A DNA stretch of 64,000 nucleotides from Mesodorylaimus sp. YZB2_4 (Eukaryota > Nematoda > Enoplea > Dorylaimida > Dorylaimidae), in NCBI GenBank assembly GCA_030248295.1, contig JASANH010000449.1, positions 367,926-431,925 of the forward strand, given 5' to 3'. This document shows, one piece after another, positions 1 through 10,914 of the stretch (position 1 is the stretch's first letter; each line of letters begins with the position of its first letter). Made by a program: the position numbers and the translations under genes. The notes beneath the pieces are model-generated. The model worked only from the letters and a program-made list of their open reading frames with translations, made no database searches and was not told the origin of the DNA.

Positions 1-1507
1 GCAACACTGATTTTACTTAAACCTAGGCTCACCATGTTGGAGGTGTATCGAAAGTGCAAAAAATACTCATTAATTTCAGCTTATACGAGCATATAATGCG
101 CGAAAATCAACCCAAGAAAAAAAAACTTTAAAAAACCTGGATGACGAAAGTGTGCTTTAGTGAGGAAAATAGACTCATCGGCAAAAAAAAACAAGGAAAA
201 TGCAAAAAATCCTGATCCCAAAAAAGGTCATCCCAACCTATTCCTAATAAGGACTACTACGAGTGTATCATCCAGCAAACATGGGGCCTTGCTTGGTCGT
301 CTTTAAAGAGTTGTCAGCTAGCGTTCGTTCGGGATCCCCTCCCGAACCCGATCCCGATAGAAAGTGGTCGGGATTGGGACTGAATATTGTGGAGATAGAA
401 TGTTTAATTGCAACAGGGAATGGGGCTGGTGTATAAAAAACGAGCTGTAGGGGTGATAATGGCCTGATCGGATGAAACTACTCCCATAAAATGCACAAGT
501 CCTGCTTTTTCTGATGTACGATTTGCGCCCAGTTGTAGTTACAGCCCGCATTTGCCATGATTAGATGGTGGGCCTGCTGCAGAAGCTGGCCACATTCTGC
601 TTGACACTGACTCGGATGGTCATGGCCATCAAAATGTTTCAGAAGGGCAAATATAGAGACCTTGGCGGATGATCGAATTGATGGAGGGGAAGGAAGAAAT
701 TTGTTTGCTAATTTGTAACTGATTCTTCGGTTGCCTGATTTTGAATGCAATGAGAAATACTGCACTAAAAATTATCCAAGGAAAGGGAATCTGTGGCTTT
801 TAATTTGCTGGCTACTCAGGGTGGGTTGTAGGTCATCTATAGCCAATGAAAAGCGCTCTCTTTACAAAATCCCGATCCCGGTCGAGATTGAGCGAGTCCT
901 GATCCCGATTCCGATCCCGAAAATAATGATCCCGAACGAACGCTATTGCCAACGAGCCCATGTGCGTGTTATTCTCTATCCCTGGGGTCTGATAAAAAAT
1001 CACGTTTACTCCAATCTAAAAGACTAACTAAACTAAAAGGCGATGGATGGGAAGAAATTCTGTGATGGCCTCGGAGACGTTCGTTGAGATAATGGACTAG
1101 GGTCGGGATCAGGGTAATTTTTTTGCATTTTTCTGTTTTTTTGCTTTTGAACCTATTTTCCTCGCTAAAGCACACTTAAGTGACCCAGGTTTTTTAAAAA
1201 GCTTTTTCGTAGGCCGATTTCCTAGCATTATATACTGTATAAGCCGAAATAGTCAAGTTAATTTGCAGTATCGATGCACGTCCAGCAAGGTCAGCCTAGG
1301 TTTAAGCAAAAAGTGCCGCTAAGATTTGAGCTGCTGATGTTGCTGTCGCCTCTTAATCGCTACTGCTTCATCGCGAGTATGATGGATCAGAGTGTGCCTA
1401 GCGTGCTTATGCCTATATAATTATAACCCGGTGCCTCAATGTCTGGATCGGGATCGGGAGGGGTCAAATCCCGACGGGGTCGGGATCCCGACCTATCCCT
1501 ATAATGG
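1..1507. repeat. Fold-back dispersed repeat with GGGATC-rich segments
   Basis: Two arms are imperfect inverted copies of each other: about 14-221 and 1101-1307. Shared landmarks include CTTATAC followed by TATATAATGC, and GTGTGCTTTAG followed by GAGGAAAATAG. An inner inverted pair (320-337 and 928-944) reads AGCGTTCGTTCGGGATC on the left. Degenerate CCCGATCCCGAT runs lie at about 330-360, 870-940 and 1441-1500. The block 1308-1500 continues the family outside the right arm, because its reverse complement is also found at about 13,600-13,800. The partner of that block on the left would lie before base 1, so the element is probably cut by the window edge. No transposase is visible; ORFs here are repeat artefacts. 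Confidence 0.75.
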
Positions 1508-1624
1508 ACCAACGACTTGTTAATTCGTCAGGTACACCCACTTGATGCAAATTTTGCCCTCTGAGTTCGAATTTTTCGACCGCAGTTGCCTCTAGCTGTC
1601 CATCAAACCGGGCTCGTATAAGGC

Positions 1625-1925
1625 TGAAAACCATGGGAAAAGTCTGGGAATCTGAAAAGTGGCCGGAAAACCTAAGAAAAAGTGGGAAAATAGGAATTTA
1701 GAGCCAAAATCAGGGAAAACCGAGGCAGGCTTCGTGTTGAGATTTCTAATTTCAGATCACCCGCCTCTTTCTAGGTAGATTTTTGTCATTCTGAGCGGCA
1801 ATTAATCTGTCAAAAGTGATCCATTTTTCGTGTGAAGTAAATCAAGTTGTTCACCGTGAAAAAATTGGGGAAAATCAAATGTTTGTCTGGAAAACTGGGA
1901 AAAATCATGGAGAATCATTTTCCGC
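1625..1925. repeat. GGGAAAA-rich degenerate low-complexity stretch
   Basis: The motif GGGAAAA or GGAAAA recurs about a dozen times (GGGAAAAGTCTGGGAATC, GGGAAAATAGG, GGGAAAACCG, GGGGAAAATC, GGGAAAAATC) at irregular spacing. It looks like a decayed simple repeat and no coding signal is seen. Confidence 0.5.
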
Positions 1926-2335
1926 TCAATTTTTTAACTTTGTTCAAACTGTCCACAAGAAAACGGATTCTTGATAAGAGCAGAGAATCTTCAGAATCGA
2001 GATCTAAAAATGTTTAAAATTTCGCGATCAGTTTTTAATTTCTAAATTTGCATGAACATAAGTTACAACAGGGATAGCTTTGAGTGAGTGCTCGTTGCTA
2101 TCAGGTAAACATTTGCAGTAAATCTGCATAATTTTTCTTTGTGCTATTCATTTCGGACTTACAATTGAAAATAATAAGTGAATTGTTGATAGCGCAGGCT
2201 TCTACCTGAACAGTTTACAGTTTCTGTGCTAGAAAAACCAAAGTTGAAATTAGCGGCAAAATTACCCTTCTCTTTCTGCGTCTGGACCTTACTTGGGCGA
2301 GTCATTTCGCGTTCTGCACTTCGTTGACATTTCAG

Positions 2336-3989
2336 ACTCACCGTTGGAGAAGCTACCATTGAGACGTCGAGACGAAGCTCGAGTGATCGATGCGGAGAGA
2401 AATGTGGCTAAAATTACGTGCGAGCCACACGAAACTGTGCATATTCGATGGTAAGTGCAGGACTGTTTTATGAGTTTCCCTGATTCGTGTGATTTCGTGT
2501 GTTTTGTTTCCATTTTAGGCCAGAAGGAATCGAAAAGCAGTATCGGAAGAAATGCAAACGGTGCGGGCTTCTTCTTTACTATCAGCATTCGGGCAATATG
2601 AATGTCACTTTTATCGTCAATGGGGCCTTGGTAACTGCGAAACAACTGGGCGCCACGAATTTCGGTTCGGGACAAACCTCATCGGAGACAACTAAGCCCG
2701 AAGAAGCTCCTAAAAAGGTAAGGAGGAGTAGAATTTTGGAAGGAGTGCATGGTCTGAGCGCACTTTTGCAGGTCATCGTAACGAAGCATATTCGGAATTC
2801 GGGAAAATTCGGATCAGTTACAGTGTCGACTGTGGATGAAGAGGAAGAGGAGTTGGAACAGGTATGGCGCGTATGATCAGGAGTCCCCGTGAAGTCGCGC
2901 CAAGGGGGTCGATTTTCTACCCTGTTCCCGCAGGCTAGTGGACCATCGTCTTGGTCCCGTCCAGGATTCATGCTGGGCAAGAGCGCATCTTAGTTTCGAG
3001 AGCCTCCCGCCCCATAAGGCCTCTCATTGTTTGTCGACCCCAGGCGAAGACCCCCTTTATAATTTTTAAAAAATTTCGTAAAGGGGGACCCTTCTCATTC
3101 TTTAGACCCTGTGTCCCGCGCGGCAAGGGTGTGCAGGTACCTTTACTGTTTTTACCCCCCTCCCCCCTACTAGTTTTGGCAGAAGAAAATTTTTTTACAT
3201 GGCGAAGACCCTCCTGTCCCGCCCTGCGAGGCTGTGCAGGTACCTTTGCTATTTTTGATCCCCCCCACCCCCAAAAGAACATTTTCATTTTTTATAGTAA
3301 AAAAGACCCAATGTTTTGCCTTGCAAGGCCCAAACTAACTTTAAATTTCCGCGGGAAAATTTAAATTTAAAAAATTCAATTTTTACAAGCAACCCAAATG
3401 GGCCGCCATGTCGCCGACCCCCGACCCCCGACCTCCCCCCTCCCCGCAGACGAAGTCAGCGATGTTGCCCAGAGGGATGAAGGGTGAGTTGCCCATCGCC
3501 AGGCGCGCAAGATATACAGTAGGAGCTTCACGTTGGATTCACCTCCAGCCGACCAGTTTCCAGGTTTGCCGCGCAAACTGTGACACACACTTTTGACTGC
3601 TGTTATTCGCCGAGGCGGCGCGAGTTGCAGCTTTAAATTGACAAAATGCGTCGCAACTGGGCCAGCCTTTTGGTCATTGTCGTGTCCAGTTTGATTCCTA
3701 GGTCATTTTTCATCCGATGATGATGTAGTTTCTTGGAGGGAGATACATTAATTTGACGGGGTGAGGCCTTATATCCACAAAAGGCATTTTGGGGATAACG
3801 GATTCATTGCCTGGATGTATTTCATTTCAGCGCGAAATCGCTGAATCATTTACGAATAATGCTCGTGTGGTTGAGAAACAGATGGCTCGCAAGGGCATGT
3901 TGAAACGAAGATGGATGGAACAGTTAGAAGAGGCGGAGAAACGTCGAAAGGAACAAGTCCGTGGTACATTGTTGGATGACAAGTTTTAG
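2336..3989 (+). CDS. STEEP1: STEEP1 (CXorf56/UPF0428) homologue, 5' exon missing
   Basis: Four phase-consistent exons are seen: 2336-2450, 2519-2717, 2772-2861 and 3831-3989 (stop TAG). They encode 186 residues. Family landmarks occur in order: [17 protein letters not shown], then [21 protein letters not shown] with a CxxC zinc-type pair, [28 protein letters not shown], and a basic C-terminal helix ending in GTLLDDKF. These match vertebrate STEEP1 nearly end to end except for its first ~45 residues. In vertebrates STEEP1 promotes exit of STING from the ER and is also reported with spliceosomal factors; which role applies here is unknown. The exon with the family's N-terminal cysteine motif was not found between the repeat and 2336, so the start is open. 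Intron 3 (969 bp) holds a tandem repeat. Possible poly(A) signals AATAAA lie at 4660 and 4664. Confidence 0.9.
3041..3345. repeat. Intronic ~100-bp C/T-rich tandem repeat
   Basis: Inside the last STEEP1 intron, a unit beginning GACCC, followed by TGTGCAGGTACCTTT and then a C-rich run, appears at about 3103 and 3205, with degenerate copies before and after (about 3045 and 3304). The period is close to 100 bp. The AG-GTACC junctions and C-rich runs look like acceptor sites, but the flanking exons skip this block in a phase-consistent way. Confidence 0.6.
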
Positions 3990-4510
3990 GCTAGGTTTGG
4001 TCTTGGAAGTGTGTGTGTATTTGATTGTACTGCCTGCATGACTACCCTTTGTACATTCTGCCATAACAGTGGTGTGAAACACTCGGCCATGCTTTTGTAG
4101 GCTCGTCTTAAATCAACTTGACCAAACGCACAGCTTTGAAAAATTGGTGGCTGCCCTAGGATTTCGGAGTACCATTGCCCGCTGCGAGGCCAGGAAAACT
4201 GGCATGGTTCAGTACCATTCGATTGTGCTAATCTCAGGACCAAGAGGAAAACTTTGTTTTTCCAAAACTGTTAATGCCTATCTAAAATGGAAGAAGAAGT
4301 TTTTGAGAAATTTCGTTAAGCACTTTGTCACATTTCCTTGCCTCAGGCGTAATAAGTATCATCTCAAATACTACCTAAGTGCAATGCATGTCTTAATTTA
4401 TTTTTCGAAAACATCTCTTTTCCACAGGCTCGAATCAAATGACAGCTCTCTTGCATACACCGTAATATACTGCAGGAAATGCTCCTGCAGCACGTTGCAC
4501 GGTGCTACTG

Positions 4511-4654
4511 CACGTTGGACATGTCTAATCGCATACAGTAAAACATTCGCCTGGTGTCAAGCATCTGAGCAGACACAGGACGTCTTCGTACGCGACCCCC
4601 TCGACAGGGATGTGGTCGATGGGGGATGGCGACGCTGACGACTTGGATCTGGAC
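4511..4654. pseudogene. Duplicated fragment of the neighbouring BTB-gene exon
   Basis: This 144-bp block repeats 5451-5589 of the BTB gene in the same orientation. I count three substitutions plus a 5-bp CAGTA insertion that breaks the frame. Similarity starts sharply at CACGTTGGAC and stops sharply after GGATCTGGAC. It lacks flanking exon sequence and cannot encode a domain, so it is a recent partial copy. It sits between the convergent STEEP1 and BTB genes, just before possible AATAAA signals for the + strand. Confidence 0.9.
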
Positions 4655-4733
4655 TAAGAAATAAATAAAATAGCATTGAAATTAATAATTTAGCATAAAA
4701 ACCTGTAAACTAAAATAGACTAGACCAGGAATA

Positions 4734-6022
4734 CTAATTGAGCAGAGCAGGGGAAATCTTAGGTGAGCACATGCATAACTTATCCAAATCGGATGAATAT
4801 TCTTCCTTCTCATAATCATAGCTACGTGAAAAATCGATTCGTCCATTGCATTCGCTGCAAACTGTGCATTTGCCTCGAGCACCGATTCCATCGTTTTTGT
4901 AGCAGGTATTGCAACAAACTCTTTTGCATTTTTGACATCGACGACCCGCATCGAACGTATCTTCGCCACAGTCGCAGTATTCATCCGGTTTGATGCGCGA
5001 ATGTGCCCACTCGTGCGACTGACGGGTTTGAGCGCTGAAAAAGGTAAATCCGCCTGATAAGAGCAACCACGTTCGAGTCCTGGTCGCGGTAATACTTTTA
5101 GTTTCTGCTTTTTATGAAATTGCAAATCGATTTCGTTGCAGTCACAACTGACATGAACATAAAACCCCGCCTCACCTTAATTTTAGGTCATAAAGCGCCA
5201 CGACAACTTTTGGGGGCAAATCAGCGTAATGCATCCGAATATCGTCGAAAGACATTGTATCTGCCGCCCTGACCACCAGGTAGTCCAAGAGTGGTCTGTA
5301 ACCCAACTGGCCAACAATGATCAACAATTCGATAAACCTCGGATCATCTCCATTTTGACTCAGGCCCGAACTCTGCTCAACCAAGAACCGCTTGCATCGT
5401 TTCGTCACTTCAACAATCTCCAACTTATTCGAGGCACGACCCAAGGCCAGCACGTTGGACATGTCGAATCGCATAAAACATTCGCCTGGTGTCAAGCATC
5501 TGAGCAGACACAGGACGTCTTCGTAAGCGACCCCCTCGGCAGGGATGTGGTCGATGGGGGATGGCGACGCTGACGACTTGGATCTGGACCTGGATTTAGG
5601 GACGGGTGGATTCAGACGTGCATTCAGGTACGGGCTGTGGATCGAGAGCACTTGACGCGAATACCACAGTTCGCCCTCCTCGCATACCAAGGCCACGTCG
5701 TAAAGCGGGGTGCGCTTGTCGAACAGAGGAAGACACGTGCCTTCGAAACCTAAAGCCAAATAAGGATTTTTACGATGGCCGGGGGCTTTAATAAAAATAC
5801 ACATTAGCTGATCAAACTAATCGATTATGGCAAATCGATTGAGACGAAAAAATAATAGGATAATATTGCGAGTGACTTACGAGCTTTTCCACGTCCACTT
5901 GCCAAATATTCGTAAGTCCACAAGGCATTTTTCCACATTTCTAATCCCATTTGCTGGGCCAATTTGATCGAATTCCAAATAATCGATGAAATAAGGATCG
6001 ATAATTGCATGAAAGTCTTCAT
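4734..6022 (-). CDS. BTB/POZ-domain protein with cysteine-rich C-terminal tail
   Basis: Exons on the minus strand: 6022-5881 (tentative), 5785-5176 (or starting at 5749) and 5034-4734. The 5176/5034 junction (AG|GTGAGG ... TTTTCAG) is phase-consistent. The model gives about 350 residues (338 with the shorter acceptor). The BTB fold is recognised from YDVALVCEEGELWYSRQVLS followed by HSPYLNAR, the later YEDVLCLLRCL segment and VTKRCKRFLVE, the usual strand-helix order. The last exon adds a tail with CDCGED, CQKC, CCNTC, CTVC and a further C, spaced like a small zinc-binding module. BTB proteins dimerise, and many serve as cullin-3 adaptors; no MATH or Kelch partner domain is visible. The first exon is uncertain: 6022-5881 is open in two frames and only the ATG-containing one joins in phase. 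An ATG at 5804 could start the protein instead. Confidence 0.75.
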
Positions 6023-6029
6023 AACTCTG

Positions 6030-9000
6030 CTAAAAGAGCACGCACTCTTCGCACCCGCCCAATCCCCGTCTCTTGTTCTCGTTCAGGCCTCACCTTTTAC
6101 ACGCCTAGCGACGACCTTTGCATTGGCCCACTGACGCATAAGTACGAAGTTCGAAATGACGATGAACTATCGTGTCGCGTCCCGTCAGCTGATACACGCG
6201 TCTTGTTGACTTTGTAAAAATGCAAAACGCAGCAAATTTCTGACCTGGAATAAACAATTCGTTTATGGTCTTGGAGGACAAAAACCAACTGAAAATCACA
6301 GACAATTGCTCCTCTCCTTCATTGCAAGGCTCTCTGGGCACACTGCCTGAGAGAGGGATGGAGGGCGGAAGTTTTTGCAGACTTCCTGAGAGGTTGGGAA
6401 GAAGCGAGATTCTCTTATTCTCTTATCAAAAGAACTTCTCTTATGGGCTTCACTGCCGATAGTGGACAGCAACCATGAAGGTCAAGAAAAGTAGCATCGC
6501 GGCCAGCACTCGCGTCCCAAATCATGGCTCTGCAAAAGGAACAGTCATCTACTCGTACAGTACAGCGAGGCAGAATAAGTAATGTAGTTGCCCCTGTCAA
6601 GACCCACATTTTGGATAAGAATCAGCTTCCTCCACCATCTCGCTAGTAAGAAAAACCAGGACCAGAGACTGACATAACGTTATGCTGTGAGATTTCTCAC
6701 GCTTCTTCACTGTCGCAAAAGGACCAATTTCGATGCAGGACCAGGAACAAAATGTCTGCGCCTGGGTGGAAGTGACAAATGTGTTGAGAATGCCACTATA
6801 AACTCTCATAATGTCGTCTTCTACTGAAAACAACATCAGTATTCCTCTTTTGTATTTTTTGGTTCTGCTCACTCAACACCGCCAGATGCTGTCAACCGAA
6901 CGTCGATCAAGGCAACGTGCGCAGCTGTGGTCATCATGGCAGTCGTGACAGCGGTCGTGCTGGATATTCCCTGTCAAATCGTCTGGAAACAGTGGACCAC
7001 CCAGCAGCAACTGTGACCAAAGAGAGGCGAGTGGTCGATTTATCAAAGTACTATAAACCAATGTTGCAGGACATTGTCTGTCGCTCGAATCTTTTTTAGT
7101 ATAGTAGTTTTGTGCAGGGCTAGCCACAGTGAAAGAAGACGAGCAGGCTACTGCAGTCCAATTTTTGGGGACTCCAAGACTACTCTTACAGCAATGCTTA
7201 TTGTCCTTGCATGCAAACAATTCGAAAACTGACGACATAATGTATATGATAAGGGATCTGAGATCTTTCAGTGGCATTGCTCAGAACATAGTTACTCAAA
7301 CACGTAAGCAACTTGAGCAAACAATCGCGTGAAGTCATGTTCATTTTACACGCAAGCAAACCGCTGATTCAAAACCGCTGACCAAACCGCTGATTCAAAC
7401 CAACAACAGAATCAGGGAAATGGATGTCGTAGTGTGCCAACAAATAAACAGATTGGCTAATTAGTGATAATTATTCGATCTCATCAGGGGGATAATTACC
7501 ATATTCTACCAACAAGCTACACACGTCAACTGGCGGTGGCATCCGTCCGTCGTGCTGCCTGGTGCCAGGAGCATAGTCCTGCGATGTACGCACATAATAG
7601 AAAGATAATCGTTTCGAATCGTCGCATACGTGCAAAGTAGCTCATCAAACTTTGAAGAAAGGCTAATTCAGATGCTCTAAATTAATTAGTAGCTTCCTTC
7701 AAGCGGCACTTGATCAAGATACTGCCTTTGATCAGGTTGGCTAATGATCATCTTCCTGTCATACATCGCAGGAAGCGATTCTCTAGGCACTTTTAGGCAC
7801 GACGGCCGGATGTCACTGATTTGAGAATTTATTACTAGGATATGACGGCATACTCTATGAGTTTTACTCGCTACAAGATTGAATCAAATGGTTTTACTCA
7901 ACGTTCTTTTGACTGAGGACTGCGCATATCATATTTCCCTGATTCCACTCGAGCATAGAGTGGATGTGCCTTACTACTGCTCCGCATGGCAGTGGTTGTA
8001 AATATCTGTATAATACTTACATATTATATGTACCTAAGTTTTATACAGGTACTTACATATTATGTAAGCCATTAAAGCAGCATCTTTAGAGACTTTGCCA
8101 AGGTAATACCCCACCCACAAAGCCCGCACTGTTAGAGTTATATGCATGCATGGTTATGAAAGATAGTTTCAGATATCTGATTTTAAGTTTCAACCGAATC
8201 CCTTCGCCCAAGTCAAGACAACAGCTTTCTATTCGCTAATTCTGTTGAGCTCACGATCAGAAACGAGCGCTCTCTAGCGTGCTCTGCTCGTCACGTCGTC
8301 AGTTCTAATGTTTGCTACTTTGTTCCATCGGGTGCGACTACTACAGCTAATCATGAAGTCTTGATCAGGCGACGCTTCTCCGGAGTTGGCAAACATTTCA
8401 GGTAATCATTTCCCTCAATTAAAGATAAATACAGGCCCCTTCGCACGTACGCATTCTATGTACACGTCAGTCACTATTACGTATACCGTGACTATCAGGA
8501 AGTTTTACACCACGGAAGTTAGGGTCTTAGCACTGTGCAGCACGACGAACGGATGTCACCACCTAGCGGATGAGTGGCCCATAAATAGGATGACAATCAG
8601 GAGTATTACCCCTGCTAATGAGATCGAATCGACATCAGAGTCGTTCATCTGCCAACTAAGAGACATGTCTTTTCGACGCTGTTGGAAAAAATCGTGGCCA
8701 GACAACAATGTCCAATATCTACCTGCAGTTTTAACTCGACGCACTCGTGCACTGATCGTGAGCATGGTTTTACGTTCAGTATTTGACTTTGTGACACTTT
8801 CTTTCCATTTTGAGCAAGCTTTTTGCGACACCACCACGCCAAGACATTCAATCACCCAAACGCTGACTAATTTTGACTGCATGTTCCAATAATTTTGCAA
8901 ACTCACTGATCACATGTTAAATCACACGATCGCTGAATTCTTCCAGTCAGGTTCAGTGTTTTTATTGGATAAGTGTAATATGGTGAAAACAGTTTATACA

Positions 9001-9250
9001 TGTAAAACGAAGAAAGATTGCGAAAGGATAAGAACAATCACGATTCACGGCACAGAAAAAGGATCAGGGAGCAAGAATCATTTGCTCATCTAACTAGTAG
9101 TATTCAGTTTAAAGAAAAGTTAAGAAGCGAAAGCAGAAAAGAAAGTCAGTGACCCACTGAAATATTAGATATATGACTGCAACCAGCCACTGAATCACTT
9201 AAGGGCGCTCAGATATGAACTCAATGATCATATTCGATTAACTGCATTTT
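6030..9250. other. Intergenic stretch without a recognised gene
   Basis: No ORF here shows family motifs or convincing splice sites. A short tandem repeat of ACCGCTGATTCAAA-like units lies at about 7358-7402. A direct repeat of TACTTACATATTAT lies at about 8015-8067. The longest open frame (8386-8892, +) begins at a TTG codon and overlaps open frames on the other strand, so I do not call it. Confidence 0.5.
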
Positions 9251-9256
9251 TAGCAG

Positions 9257-9552
9257 TTATTGTTGACGGGATTGGATCGACTTTATATCTTTCATTGTGC
9301 GATAGTAGTCGTGCGGCATCATGAACAATGGGCTCATGTATCTAAAATTCGGTCATGCAGAAAGATATAAAAAATAAAAAGTCGAGAGTCGCTCACTTAC
9401 CTCATGTCAAAATTGCGATAACGAGGTTTAGGTTGATTCGAAATACCGCTGTCCTTGGTTACAACATTGCGAGAAAATATGAGCAGCTTTTGCCCATCGC
9501 AGGTCAGGTACAGAGCGACTGCTAATATCAATAGAGAAACAAGAGGTTTCAT
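9257..9552 (-). CDS. Small secreted protein, two exons (78 residues)
   Basis: Exon 1 is 9552-9401 and exon 2 is 9341-9257 (stop TAA). The donor AG|GTAAGT and acceptor ATTTTAG|A join in phase. The first 20 residues, MKPLVSLLILAVALYLTCDG, are a textbook signal peptide with cleavage likely after Cys-Asp-Gly. The mature part has about 58 residues, is basic (PKPRYRNFDMR) and then rich in Met, Tyr and His (YMSPLFMMPHDYY), and contains no cysteine. A TATA box lies about 75 bp upstream of the ATG. There is no obvious dibasic-Gly amidation site, so it is not a typical neuropeptide precursor; a peptide hormone, toxin-like or antimicrobial peptide are all possible. I recognise no family. Confidence 0.7.
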
Positions 9553-9624
9553 TTCCCTTTCGTCGCTTTGCGAGGTTCTATACTGGAGTCCAGTGAAAAT
9601 GATTCAATGAGGCAGAAATCCTGA

Positions 9625-9632
9625 TATTTATA
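9625..9632 (-). promoter_or_regulatory. TATA box of the small secreted-protein gene
   Basis: TATAAATA on the minus strand, about 73 bp before the ATG at 9552. That leaves room for a start site about 30 bp downstream and a short leader. Confidence 0.5.
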
Positions 9633-9837
9633 GTCAAATCTGTACCGAGAAGCTAATTAGCGGAGACGGAAATGGAAACATGGATAGGTGCTTCTATCGA
9701 AAGGTAATCGAAACATGTTTTCTGGGTGATTCGAGACTTGTTGGCGGAAGCGGATCTCTCATTAACGCCACCCTCGATTGGTAACGAATTATTTATAATT
9801 GGCGGAATAGGTACACTGGAGGAGATACCGCGGGTAG

Positions 9838-10075
9838 CGGGTCAGGCAGGTCACCTAGTCGTAGGTGCCTGAGACATCAACCCGACGGGTTTCAGCCTCG
9901 CCTGGAGGAGCGTATCGAGCGGCCAGCGAAGGCAACAGATACGCTGTATGTGGCGACCAGTCAATGCAACCACATATTGCTCCGTGTATAAGCCGGCCAG
10001 TTAGGGCAACCAGATACACTACCTTCTCCACAGGCCAAACACACCTGCTACACATCAAATGAGCCTGCATCATGC
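9838..10075 (+). repeat. Dispersed repeat family, copy 1
   Basis: The segment contains GAGACATCAACCCGACGGG, GCGTATCGAGCGG and, further on, CTACACATCAAATGAGCC. Similar sequence occurs at about 26,755-26,850 (same strand) and 54,584-54,780 (opposite strand, in a GARNL3 intron). Open frames here are short and not conserved between copies. Confidence 0.65.
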
Positions 10076-10385
10076 GTTTTGGGGCTCAATGTCAGGCTTC
10101 AAATTCTGTTGGCTCCAATGGTTTACCAATAAGGAAATAAGCACACAGTGAATACAACTTATGTTACCTAGCTTCGTTTTGTACCCTTAGTTTTCCCCCG
10201 CCTTATTTTACCTGGTTTAAATCACAACTACCTACAGTATGGCATATAAATATGCAATTGCACACCCTATGCGCACAATTCAAGTAGTCTCAACCTACCG
10301 CGGCCCCTGTCTCCTGTTGTGGCCCCGCACAGGTCGTGGCATTTCCAGGTCAGCAAGCAGTTAGCCCATGCCCTGTACACCTTAC

Positions 10386-10572
10386 CTCCTTCATCCATTT
10401 CGAGGCAGCAGTAGTCCTGATCGATTTTTCCTTCTGGCAGAGCTCTTCGGTTGGATATGGCGCCCGATTCGAGATCCGTCAGCGGGTTTATTGGTCCGAT
10501 CACGGGATCATCTTCACTTGGTAGAAAAGAACAAAGTGTATCGTAAGCAGCGATACGATTAATCATTTTTAC
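10386..10572 (-). CDS. Possible internal coding exon, gene unknown
   Basis: An open frame on the minus strand is bounded by a CGCAG acceptor (exon from 10572) and a strong donor GGAG|GTAAGG (exon end 10386). It encodes about 62 residues of plausible composition, including FLPSEDDPVIGPINPLTD and DQDYCCLEMDEGG, with a CC pair and many acidic residues. No flanking exon was found within about 1 kb either way and no family is recognised. It could be an exon of a longer minus-strand gene or a chance frame. Confidence 0.35.
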
Positions 10573-10914
10573 CTGCGAACGGGAAGGGAGTTTAAAAAAT
10601 GCATAGACTAATGGGCATAACTATTTCGGTTGCGACGCGCGAGTGACCAAGACAAGTTTCCCTCGTATTACATAATTTTTGGTAGAAGCGAGCCGATTGG
10701 GGGATCCAAGCCAATGTTCAAAGACGCCGATCTTCGAAGGCGTGGCGTCATGAAGAATAACAGGGCACTAACGCGGCGCCAGCCAGGCTGAGGTCGACCT
10801 AAAGCAAACATATCGACAAAATCATTTTGTGCAACTCATGAAAGACTGCCGATGATCCTTACGAGCACACACCAGTTGCCTGAAGTTGCGGGACGTTGAT
10901 AATTTGCATCCTGT

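Noticed and set aside
4144..4638. 164-codon + strand frame between STEEP1 and the BTB gene
   Set aside because: Its 3' part is the antisense of the duplicated BTB fragment, so openness there is inherited; the rest has no motif.
5229..5573. 114-codon + strand frame
   Set aside because: It is the antisense shadow of the BTB coding exon.
8386..8892. 168-codon frame on the + strand
   Set aside because: It starts at TTG, overlaps open frames on the minus strand, and has no motif, splice support or signal peptide.
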